Source: Plakobranchus ocellatus (lineage: Eukaryota; Mollusca; Gastropoda; Plakobranchidae). From it: 23,916 bases of DNA. The notes beneath the pieces are model-generated. The model did not search any database. It saw only the letters and a list, made by a program, of their open reading frames with translations, and was not told where the DNA came from. The position numbers and the translations under genes were made by a program. Position 1 is the first letter of the stretch, and every line of letters begins with the position of its first letter. Where the stretch lies: assembly GCA_019648995.1 (NCBI GenBank), contig BLXT01004106.1, positions 412,039-435,954 on the forward strand, written 5' to 3'. Of this stretch, positions 10,801-22,900 are shown piece after piece.

Positions 10801-13800
10801 TATGAAAAATTCCAAGCCACTCAATTCATTAAAATGATGGAAACGTAATAAAAGTAATAATATCAACTGCAGTATCTTAAACCTATTAATAATATACCTA
10901 ATTAAAAAGAAAAATGAGCAATGTACTTTAAAATTTAAAGATAAGGATAAAATAATATAAATGCATTTAACCACTACAAATAATGCCAAAGTGTTATTTC
11001 GGCTTTCAAAATTAAATATATAAAATTGAATTTAATATTGCTGTAGCCTTCTAACTTCAAACCATAATTGCAATGCACTTGAAGGAAATTATTGAGCCTT
11101 ACAGCTATCACAAGACGCAGGTCCATGTGTCATAGTATCACTGACAAAATGTCCCATTGGAGTGACACACCAGCACAAGCCAAAAGCTTTGTGGCACTGT
11201 TCGCTGGCCCAATAGCCATCTGCAGTACATCTGGTAAAAAAAAAGGTATATAAAATATATACATACTTTCACACATAAAAGCAATCAGGTATGCATTTTT
11301 TATTTCCAAAAATTCTAGGACCAGACTTAGACTAAATTTTTAATATTTTTTGTTTATTTTGAAAAAGAAAAAAAACATGGGATGAATAACTTGATTATAT
11401 GAGTTAAGAGCAGTCCTAATGGGTCAAGTGTCACATTTAATACTTTGAGAACAAAGAATTTTAAGTTTGTATTTGCCTTCTTTTCACTGCTTTGTAATGC
11501 TCAAATGACTTTTGATTCAATTGCTTCTATGTCGCTAAATTACAAGCTGAAACCAAAATACTTTTAAAGGGATTCTTTGAAAAAGTTTAAAATAANNNNN
11601 NNNNNNNNNNNNNNNNNNNNNNNNNNNNNNNNNNNNNNNNNNNNNNNNNNNNNNNNNNNNNNNNNNNNNNNNNNNNNNNNNGAGTTACAACATTGTTAAA
11701 CAGTTTTTGCCATTGCAAAGCTTATTGAATGCACTTTCTGGCTGTATCAATGATAAAATACTTTTAAAGGGATTCTTTGAAAAAGTTTAAAATAAAATTT
11801 GTTTTGCTTGAATCTGATTTTTTCAAAACACAAAACAAAAAACAGTAAGTATGAGCAAAAAAAAAAAACCAACAATATTATTAATGGCATGCCTTCACAT
11901 TTCTTTTTCGTTTTACACCTGCAAGTGATATGAAGAAATGCTATCACTAAAAGGCAAAATGCTTTTTTTTTTTAAGGAAAACGTTTTAGATAATTAATGT
12001 TTTTCAACAGTATCCAAACCAAAGCTTTTGGTACACTATTGCTACTCTTTGTAATTTTTGCCTTAGAAAATATGACAAGCCCATAATTTAAAGAATATTT
12101 TACGCATGACTGATTTGGATAAATTACAAGACCAGTGATGGCTTCTCATAACAATAGAGTGGCCTAATAATAACATTATGAATAATCCTTTCCACAATTC
12201 AAAATGCAAAGCAAAAACATACTCGGGTATGTCTACTGGTTTGCAACTGCTATCTTGTGAGCTTGTAGCAATATTTTGCCTCTTGCGAGCTGCCTCCCTT
12301 CTTTGGAAACAATCTGTGGGCAGGTCAACTGCAGAAAGAAATTACAGGGTAAGAAATTAGATCACTTTGTATTATATAAAAGTGTTTCTGACCAAGAAAG
12401 TAAATGTAACCGCAGGTTTATATCATTCAAGGAAATAGCAATCCATTAACACACTCTCCTTTTGAATGCATAGTTTATGCAAAGTCAAAGATCCTTCTTC
12501 TTCTTCTTTGTGTGTCCAACGTGTGATAGATATCCCATTTTTGAATGAATGTTATAAAATTCACGATGTTGAACAATTTAAAAAAAAAAAAAAAAATCCA
12601 GAAATGCAACTCTCTGTCTTGCCTCTCTGCTCAAAGCCTTTAAAATGTATTAAAACATATACTAGAAATTTCATCCTTTGTTTTTTAAAGAGCTTTTTAT
12701 TATACGACTTTTATGGGGGCTTCTCATAATAATGATTTTTTTTGTCTGTTTCCATTCATTTGAAAAGCCACATTCCTTTTGCCTTTAATTCTTTTGGTTT
12801 CTTTTCATTTTTTTTCTCCAGAGTATTGACCATGCATAGGTTTTTGAAACCCTAAGTTTTGTTGCTGTTGAAATGTTTCTACTTCTTACAAAGACGAAAG
12901 TTAAATGCCAATTTATATAAACAGATTTAAATCATATAATTCCCATGTTTGATTTCACCATTTTTCTTGCTAGGACAAAATGCAAATAAGCCTAATGTGA
13001 TTAGATTGCTACACAAATAGGTGAGGGAAAAAAGATGAACATGTAGCAAAAAAAAAAAAGGAAAAAAAAAAATATTAACTTTATAGACTAATTGCATAGA
13101 CACAATCATTAAAATAAAGAAATTTTTAGCATGGAGAAAATTCTGGGGTTAAAAGAGGGGCAAAACTGAACGTTCATAAGAAAACAATGATATAGAAGCT
13201 GTTGCTAAAAGCAAAAAAAAAAAAAAAGACTTTCTTTCATTTCAGAAATTTATGAATATTCTTTTATAGCAAAAACGTTTCTAACACATCATGAAAGTAG
13301 GATTTGAAAAAAAAATTCATATTTCTTCTTTATTTTCGAGTTTTATATCATATCTCATTTTGTCTTTTCAAGTTTAAGAGCAAAACAAAACCCAAATTTA
13401 ATGTTAATGAAAAAAAAGGATATCATGGGTAAATATTTTTAAATGGGGAAAGCAATGGTCTTTTTTAAAATACACTAGACTATAACAAACGCAGGAGAAA
13501 GTGGATAAAAGTTTGTACTTACCGCTAAAATGCTATTATAAGTACACTAAAAATAATATTTTTTTTTTCAAAATGGCACTTGCCTAGTTCTACCTTCATT
13601 TTCTAAAGAAAAGAGTGATTAAAGTATGTAAGATTTAAGTTTCTCACCTTCTGGCACAACACAAACGTGAGCACATCCATTGGAGCAGCAGATTTTCTTG
13701 CCTGAACACATTGCATCAGCAGAACACTCATCGTCACAGGAGATCGCTGTCCCTGTTCTAACAGCTGGACATTGACCTTCTTTACACCGTCCTGATAGAG

Positions 13801-13901
13801 AGGAAAGGAAAAAGATTAAAGAAGTCAAAAAAGACATGAGGGGAAAAAAGAGCAGGTAAAGAGACAGAAAGAGGGTGGCAGAGGTTCACTTATAGAAAGA
13901 A

Positions 13902-13974
<73 letters not shown>

Positions 13975-16900
13975 GAGAGGAAAAGAATAGAGAAAAAAAC
14001 ACATTACTTTTGTTTTGTTCTGAATACACTTATTATAAAATACCTTTTCATGTATGAGCTATATAGACTTTTTATATATCATGCCTCTAAAAAAAAAAGA
14101 CAGAAGAAAAAAAAATTGTAGCTGCACTGAGTTTAGGCATCACAAATCAAAAAATTATGAGAAAATCTAAATGACAGTTCTAACTGTAATGGTCCTGTCA
14201 ATAAATTATTCATATTTTAAGCATGCAGTTCTTATTCATAAACATAATGGCCACTTGCAGAATTTACAGCACATAATTTTTTGGGAAGAAACTAAATCAT
14301 TTCAGTCACTTAATAGTCACCTCTCACTATAAATGAAAAGATATAATTTGTGAGTGTTATGTTTTCATTAAAAATATTCGGGTACCTTCTCCATTACAAG
14401 CTCCACAGCATTCCTCAAGCGAATCAAAATTATTGAACTCTGGGTCACAGCCTGAATACATAAACTTTTCACATGCCATGGAGGAGGCATTGTAGAAATA
14501 CCTAGGAATCAGACCAAAACAGTTTGAATTGCTCTGTGGTGGCAAGGCACAGAAATTCACACCTGGAAAAAAGAAAAAAAAAATATGAAAAAAAAAGAAA
14601 GAATATTTAGCAAAGAAGAATAGGATGGGAAGAAAACAAAATAAGTCACTTGCCTGTCTTTCTTTCTCATTTTACAGAGACAAAACACACACACGCATGC
14701 ACAAAGAAAGTAGAAGTCAAAGCAAAAGCACAAACAAAATAAGTTTAACCAGAGCACCAGTGACACAATTTTATAAAAAATACTGATTGGGGTCTGTAAG
14801 ACCTGATCACCTGCAAAGAGACATGAATGATTGGATTGTATAAGGCTGGTTAACTTGTAATGAAAAAGGCAGATGTTAATTAGGTCATCGCAGACAATGA
14901 GAATTGTGCTGTTATAGAATCTCAAACATCAGTATCCACAAATGACTTTTCTGATTTAAGACTTTTGAAAACTCTCTGGGTCTTATAAGATCCAATCATA
15001 TCCACACAGGTTAGACTAATATTAACTATGCCATACAACTTATCTTTGTTAAGATTGTTTCGTGTAATTGTACTGACGAAAGTAAAACAAAACGGAAATA
15101 TTTTTATCAGAATTAGTTTTGACTTGTTTACAGTCAGCTTAGTTGGTGGTTGTCTTTTCTATTTTTATTTTTATCACACAAATTCTTTTGCCAAGATACT
15201 TACAGATTAAACAAACTTATTTCCTGCAAAAAAATCATCAAGTTATGGCGAGAGATAAAACTTCATTTCTTCTTTTTATACTTCTCAACAAATTAAAAGA
15301 TAAACAAATATAAATAATAATAAAAAGAGAAATCAATGAAAACTTTGGAAATGGTTTTTAGGCTAAGTTACTTGTCTTTCAAAATTCAAAAATTTGTAAC
15401 TGGCAGCTAGTTTAATTAACTTTCTTTTATAATTAACGATGGAAAGTAGTTATTAGGCTGAAAAAGCTGTTGCTTAGTTACTATGTATTTTGAAAAATAA
15501 CTGGCCTAGCAGTTCCAATAGCTACTCTGCAAACACTTTGGCAAACAGAACTTGATTAACGGGTCTGATACTCTATTGAGGCAAACCAAGGAGAGAAAAG
15601 TCAGTGTGAGACTTACTGTTATGGTCGATGCAGCAAACACCCTCTTCATTACCATCAGTCTTGCACATGTGACCATCAGGGCAAGGCTTGGCAGAGGTAC
15701 ATGTGCCTTGAGGCTGCCCATACGGGCAGGTTCCAACATCAGCAGACATGTCTGAGTAAACAGGCAAAGAAGACGAATTAAACACAATTCCAAAATAGAT
15801 ATGTAATTTGATACTGTAAAAATATTTCAGTTTGTGCTAATTGATACTTTACAGAGAACGTTAAAAATATTATTTGTAATGGAAAAGAATTTATCTTTAC
15901 ATAGCATTATGCATTGAGAAATTTCATAAATTGCTACCACTGTTTTAGCTCCACATGAAGTTCCATGTCAGTGTAACAGAACCTTTTATGGCCACCTAAA
16001 TCCACAATTATGAATTCATGAATGTAGGCATTTTGTTCCAGAAATTTAGAACTATCTTTGGGAAAATCATTTAAATTTATTTCCTTTTTTTTTCATTATT
16101 ATGGTTTGAGGAGTTTTTAACACTTTGTAAATGATTTTACAATATGAAAGTAAAGGTAAGTTGTTTAATTTTTATCATTTTGAAGGGGTTTACCATTATT
16201 CAAAAGATTTGAAAAAATAAACTTCCACAACAAAGTAAAAAATCAAAACCTTGGTTTCCTGCAAACATGGTTTTTGTAAGTAAAAATCTTTACACTTAAA
16301 TTTGGAAAACTAATTATTAATATCTAACCAAAGACTGTCAAGATTCATTTTTCTCCCAAAGTTTTCTTTGGTTTTTTTCTTGGCAGACTATTCCAAAAGT
16401 AAGGAAGGTTTGATAATCTAGATCTAATATATCATATCATCATTATCAATATAGTTACATTGGTTTATAAACTTAATGTTTTCAGAGATTCTGTTACACA
16501 GCAGCTTGATTCAGCATTATTTTCTTTAACGTTATAACAGTCCTATAAGCTTATTTGAACAAAACAGTATGCCTAAAGTAATGATCTTATTTGTACAAAA
16601 CAGTATCCCTAATGGAATAACCTTATAATATTATTTGTTAAAAACAGGATCCCTAATGTATGTGAATCACGGGAAACAGGGAAACAGCAACTTTTTTGAA
16701 TATAAAAGTTTCAGCCTTTAGCAACTTTCTCAAAGACATATTAAGCTATGAAAAGGCCATAAGTTTAATATATCTAAAATGAATAACTTCTGAATAACGC
16801 CCTATGTTTTAAAACAGATTTAGGCTCAAAACAAGTATTTCATCTTCATAAAAAACACAAGGCTAAAGATAAGTCTTTTATTTCTCCATTTACAAAAGTT

Positions 16901-19900
16901 AACAAAAACATAGCTTAATCATGACTATTATTATGCATTTTCAGGGTCCTCAAAAATTTTTTTTTGTTTCCAAGAGTGCTTTATTTGAGTCGTTTTGTAC
17001 TTTCACTCATCATTATACAAACACAGTCTTACCCAGGGCAGGGAAACAGCGGCGACCACAGCTGGACTGACAACATTTGTGTGTGGTCTCACAGTCCTTA
17101 TCTTCAGAGCAGTGGTTCTTACACCGAGACCCTTCTGAACCAACATTCACCTGAAAAGGCGTGTTGGGGCAGCTTCCTAAAGAGTGACCAGGGGAGAGGT
17201 TATAAAAAAAAGAAAGAGAGATAAAGTAATTGAAATCTTGTGAAATACATTGAGATAAAAATTAAGGCGCATGCATATCAAGGGTCTCTTTGGGTAAAGA
17301 ATTGGGCAAAGTGAAAACAAAATTTCTCTTGAGCCAGAGCTAATGAGTCTGGTATTGCATTTAAAGCTTTTTATAAAAGCTGATTTTGAATGTCTTTTCC
17401 TTCAAACTCTTTTTTTTCAAATAGTTAAAAATCTTATATCAGAATTAACACAGCTCAATCTAGTTTTCTCCATTGCAAAGATCTCAGAGAGAAGTTTTGG
17501 CTTTCATTTATTAAAAATATTCAAAATATAACTTTGATCCATTTGGACTGGATTGGTCGCAAGACTTATCATAGAGTCTGTAAGACCTAAAACAATTGTA
17601 ATAAAATCACTGCAAAACAGGAAAAACGTACCAGAAAAAAATAAACTCATAACACTAAGAGGGCTTGGAAATGTGTCAGAGTTGTCACTTTTTTTACAAG
17701 GGAAAACAAATTTAGGGAGATTAATCTGCCTTCTGCATTTTGTAAAAGCAAACAGACAGTCTCTGTAAGTTATGAAATTATTGGTATATTATATCAGTGA
17801 CAAAACCAACCAAGCAGCACCATCAAGGAGAAATACTTTTTCAAGAATGCAGTCTTAATCAGTTTTAAAAAAGGGGAAAAATCAATTACTGTAGACATAA
17901 TTAAGATTAGATGCGCACAAGGAAGTCTTTTTGAAATGAAATGCAATAATAGCATTGACAAGAAGGGACAATCTTTGAGAGGTAACAGCATGAAATACTT
18001 ATTGGGAAGGAACAATTAAGAGATAATCTGGTGAGTAATAACTATTTCAGTCTCGTACATTGCAAGAAAGGCAAAAGATTGGTAGAATTCACGATAAAAA
18101 CGGCTAGATATGATCAAAATGCAAAAAGAAAATAAGGAGTGAATGGTCATAACAGTCACGATCTGGTACAAAATATTACCCATCACAAGAAAGAGAAATA
18201 TTTTGAGCAATAGAGAAACATTTGAGCAATAGAGAAACAATTTGAGTAAGAGAGAAACATTTGAGCAAGAGAGAAACAATTTGAGCTATAGAGAAACAAT
18301 TTGAGTAAGAGAGAAACATTTGAGCAATAGAGAAACAATTTGAGCTATAGATGTAAAGAGAAGTTAAGAAAGCTCAAAGTAAATAGAATGGTTTTTATGA
18401 AACTATGTACCGATACATTGTTTAATTAAAACTACTAGTTTCTCAAAATATTTTCACCTAAGATGAAGAAAACTTAGAATCACCTTTACTTTTGCTGTCA
18501 ATATTATTATCTAATTTTATTTGTTCAATTACCTGTGCAGCTTTGAGTCGTTCTCATCAATTTCTTCATTTTTTTCCCCCTTGTAACTCAACAGATAGTT
18601 TTCAACTGCTTACCTTTATGAACATTATCCTTGCATCTTGCCTCACAATCACTGATTGTTGAGAAACGGTTCTTGTTTCCTCCACATCCTTTGAACATAA
18701 ACTCAACGCATTCCATGCCATTAAAGTAATATTGTGTTCCAGGTCTCCCCCTTCTCATATCAGGGGAACAGTCCATTCCCACATCAGCTGGCAGATGGCA
18801 TACATTTTGCATGCCTAAAAGGGAGACAGATAATTAAATCATTGCAATTAAACTTTAAAGTTGATGTTCAATATTGCCTCTTATTCCTCCTACAAATTAG
18901 AGTTTAGCATATTTGAATTATTTTATTTTCTTAAGCCTTCAGTCCATTAACAGCTCATATGATCTCAGGTATCTCATCTTTCTGACCTTCATCAGGCAGA
19001 ATGAGTCTATGTTAAACCATCTAGTGGCATAGTCTATGCCTTCTTTGGGCTAGCATGTTGTATACAACACCACCAGCTCAAGCAAAACTACCTCTCAATC
19101 AATGAGTTCTAACTTTTTGTTGTTTTAAAATAAACTTGAAAAAAAAATCTTTGTCATAAACAAATGCTGTGTAATATCTATATTTTCTCTCATGAAAATT
19201 TCTCTGTTTTCAATTAAAAAGGGTAGGTTTAAAGTTATTGTACCAACAAAGGTCAAATTGAGTTTAAACGCCTCCAAAATAGCACAGACTAGAGATCTAA
19301 AAATTTCTAAGTACACTGAAACCATCCATCAGACCAAATAGAAGCAAAATAGAAAAAAAAAGTTGTCGCCCATGTCAAAAGAAAAAAAAAATGACTTGTT
19401 TTAATCACAGATCATTAAAATCATTATGCGATCTTTAATACCATTCAGGTATACAATATTATATTTAACAAACCCCTTCACAGAAACAAAGATATTTCCC
19501 ACATCATTGAATTTACAAAAGACATTGAGAAAACATGGATGAATTAAGAGGTTCTTGGAATCATAAACAAGCAGCTAACTAACCTTTTCTGGTCAAACAA
19601 CAATGCTGTTGCCCATAGGCCCCCCTTGTGCACTCATAACCTTTTGGACAGCGATCAACATTTGCACCACACTTTAGCATATTACCATCAGCACCATGAA
19701 GAGGATACCCTACTGGACACATCTGCTGGTCTTCACCTGCAGAAAAGTATTTTGCAAATTGGAGTCAAAGGAAGCTATATCTTAATAGAAAGTTGATGCA
19801 TCTTCACAAGACAGTAAAGTTCACAGAGCATTAATACGCTTTTCAATAAATTCTTTAAAAAGCAACAAAAAAAAAAAAATTTTTTTAAGGAAAAGATTCA

Positions 19901-22900
19901 TAAAAAATTAGCTCGGGCACCATTTTAGACTTACTGCAAGATGATATCAAATGTTTCAAAGTAAATCCAATTGATATGAAGTCACATTTTGGACGTCTTA
20001 AATCATTGAAATACTTTGAAATTTCGTTCTGTCAGATAGTCAATGATGACACTGAATGAGCAATTTTGAGTCTCAGCAAACATATGGGATTTTTTACTTT
20101 AAAAAAAAAAGTACAACTTGAATTAGCTTTTCTTTGAAGTTTTGTATGTGCCTTCTCATTCACTAAGAAAAGTCTCAAGACAAACGCTATAATCACATTA
20201 TTCTGACAATCTATAAGGTGATCTTGATGGGTGAATTTGCTTACAAGTAGGAAATGCAAAACATAGCTAGCCTTATTATTATGCCAACTGGAAAATTCTT
20301 AACTCCAACTCCTCTAAAACATATCTTCTCGATTCAAGACAAGACTTTTGGATATATGTGTGGTGGCCTAAGGAAATCATGGTATCAATAGAAATTTTGT
20401 CTGGATAGACACATATTTTTAGAAAGCTTAGGGTGCCCTGACTGTGTAGCATTTTAAAAATATGTACATTTTCTCTGTAGTAACTGAATTATGGTCTTTC
20501 AAAGACCTACAGTCAAGGAAGTAAAAATAAAAAAAACGAGAAAAAAAAAAGGTTTAAGTTCGGGGAAAAAACCTTACAATTTAAAAATAACAGGCAGAAA
20601 TAAAAACTAAACTAAGAGCTTTGTTGTGATAAGAATGCAGCATAAACATGTGGAAAAAACTAGTATGGCTGACGATTTTCTTGGTGAATAGCTGTTTTAA
20701 TTTCTTGCATATTAATGATGTAATATTTTCTCCAGACGATAGATAGATCTAGATCTAACTTAAGCCTCATGTTTACATTTTTTAAATGTGTCATAGGAGT
20801 GAAAATTCGAATATCACGTGAGAAAAATGACTTTATCTGTAGATTCATCTCCATCAGTGTCTGCTGATTAATTTAATTCTGCAACAGTATCACTGATAAC
20901 TTCTTCATGAGCAGCTATATCTTGGTCGTCAAGATCAGGAAATAAGTGATCAAATCTTAAATCCATATCCTTAAAAGACCATAACTCAATAAGTAATAGA
21001 TCATTACAAACATTTAAAATGACACATACTCGTGACATTCCTTATTTCTGCCTGAAAATATTATTTTTCTGAAAATAAAATATATTTATAAGCTACATTT
21101 CTGTCACTAGCAAAATTTTCCTAGGCCCCACCCCACACATGATACTGCTGCATTCATTTGATTCAGAGAGTCTCAAGATATGTTAGTTTTGATTTCAGAG
21201 TTGTAATATTAAGAAAATAAAAGATTTTTATAACAATGAGGCCAAATATTGCAAACCAAATATCTTAAAGTCCTAATATATCAGATATTGTCAATAACAC
21301 TTTTGAGAAAAAGTTTCCAAAACATTTAAATACTAAAATCTATGCACATTATTTTTTCACTTAGTTTCCCCTACAGCAAACCTTACAGTGTTGAGTTTAG
21401 GTCACATCAAAATCTTTGAAAAATGTTCCAAATGTGACTGTGATTTTACTTGGACAGGATTCAGAAAAAAAAAAAATCTTTATGACTCACCACCGCAATT
21501 AGGCTTTCCATCTTTAATGTCCATGCGTGTTCCAATCAACTCTGTGCCATTATGATCAACACAGTAACAAGCAATATCAGTCCAAGTCAACACATCTCTC
21601 ACACACTGCATGGGCTCAAAGTTTCCATCTGGTGTGCATTCCACTTTTACCATGGTAATCCCCTCCTCCTTTGTACACACAATAAACAAAGAATTTTGTT
21701 ACCAAACATGTAAGAGGCAATTTCATAAGAAAGCAGAAGAAAAAAAAAAGAAAAAAAAACTGGAGAGGCAGAAATAAGGAATGGAAGGAATCTGAATACC
21801 GTGTGTACAGAAATTGTAGAAGAAAAAGAGGAGAGATAATTCTTTTTCTGAAGAAAACACATATTTCTGAGCAGAGAACAAATCAGGAGACAGATTTAAG
21901 CCTTTTAACTTAAATTGGTATCTTTTTTTTTTTTTACAAAACTTAACAATTAAGGGTGACAAAATAATGCAAATGAAGAAGAAAAAGAAGGGATAGGAGA
22001 AGAGGGAGATAATAAGGAAATTCTAAAGAGCAATTATTCTGTAAGGAAATGGGCCATAAAATAAAAATAAAAGTATGGCTTAAAATGTCTGAACGCAGAA
22101 TTTTTGCATTTTTCTCTGCATAAATTGAGACGGCTAGAATACAGTGCAAATAAAAGGCTTTAATCTCTAAATAAAAGAAGGACGGAAAGTATTTTTCAAA
22201 AGGTAAATGGCATTTTAATCTTCCAGATTTTTAAAAGGCTAACCTAAACTTTCGATCTCATATGAGATGAAAATCAGAATCATTAGGCTGCTGTCAAAAA
22301 AAATGAACAGCCTTTAAGAAAAACTTCATCAGATTAATTTTCAAAGTGATACCATAGCTATTCTAAGCAAGGGGATATACCTAAAATATTAAAACAATGG
22401 CAAAAAAATGGCTCTACACTCTGGAAGCTGAAGATGAGTAACTTAAAATGGTCCTAACACTCAGGAGGTTGAATCAAACCTACCCTCCAGTCGTAATCTT
22501 CCATCATCTCATACATTTGCTTGACATAGTCCTGATGAAGTAACACAATGCCCTCAGGTCTTGTATTAGCCATGGCAAAGTTTCTTTCAAACACCGTTCT
22601 GGCCACATGTTTCATCCTACAAACTGTGTCAAATGCAGGCATGTCACCGGATACTAATTGTTGACAGAATGGTCCATACTTGTTACGCTGTGTGCAAATA
22701 CAGGCTTGCCCTTTAGTATCCCAACTCATCATTCCCTCAAGATCACTACAAGTACCTGAGAAAAATATCATATTGATAGCAGTAAAGATTAAATATGCCT
22801 TGAGATCTCCCAATGAGACACAAGTGGTATTTTGATATAATATGGAATGCCATTCTGCAAGTTATACAACAATAAAAGCTGAGTATTACTAAAGCCTTAA

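Noticed and set aside
14557..14925. Minus-strand hydrophobic frame that could look like membrane segments
   Set aside because: It translates the pyrimidine-rich intron upstream of Kunitz exon 8; a clear acceptor separates it from the coding part.
18016..18279. Minus-strand frame with a repeated NVSLLLK-like motif
   Set aside because: The protein repeat is simply the translation of the 20-bp minisatellite.
18950..19090. Balanced-composition segment that could be a SINE or other interspersed repeat
   Set aside because: No A/B boxes, terminal repeats or tail could be identified, so it is only mentioned in the intron entry.
20870..20980. Acidic minus-strand frame beginning MDLRFDHLFPDLDDQD, resembling acidic N-termini of some transposases
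   Set aside because: Too short and interrupted by a stop; no second motif supports a transposase family.
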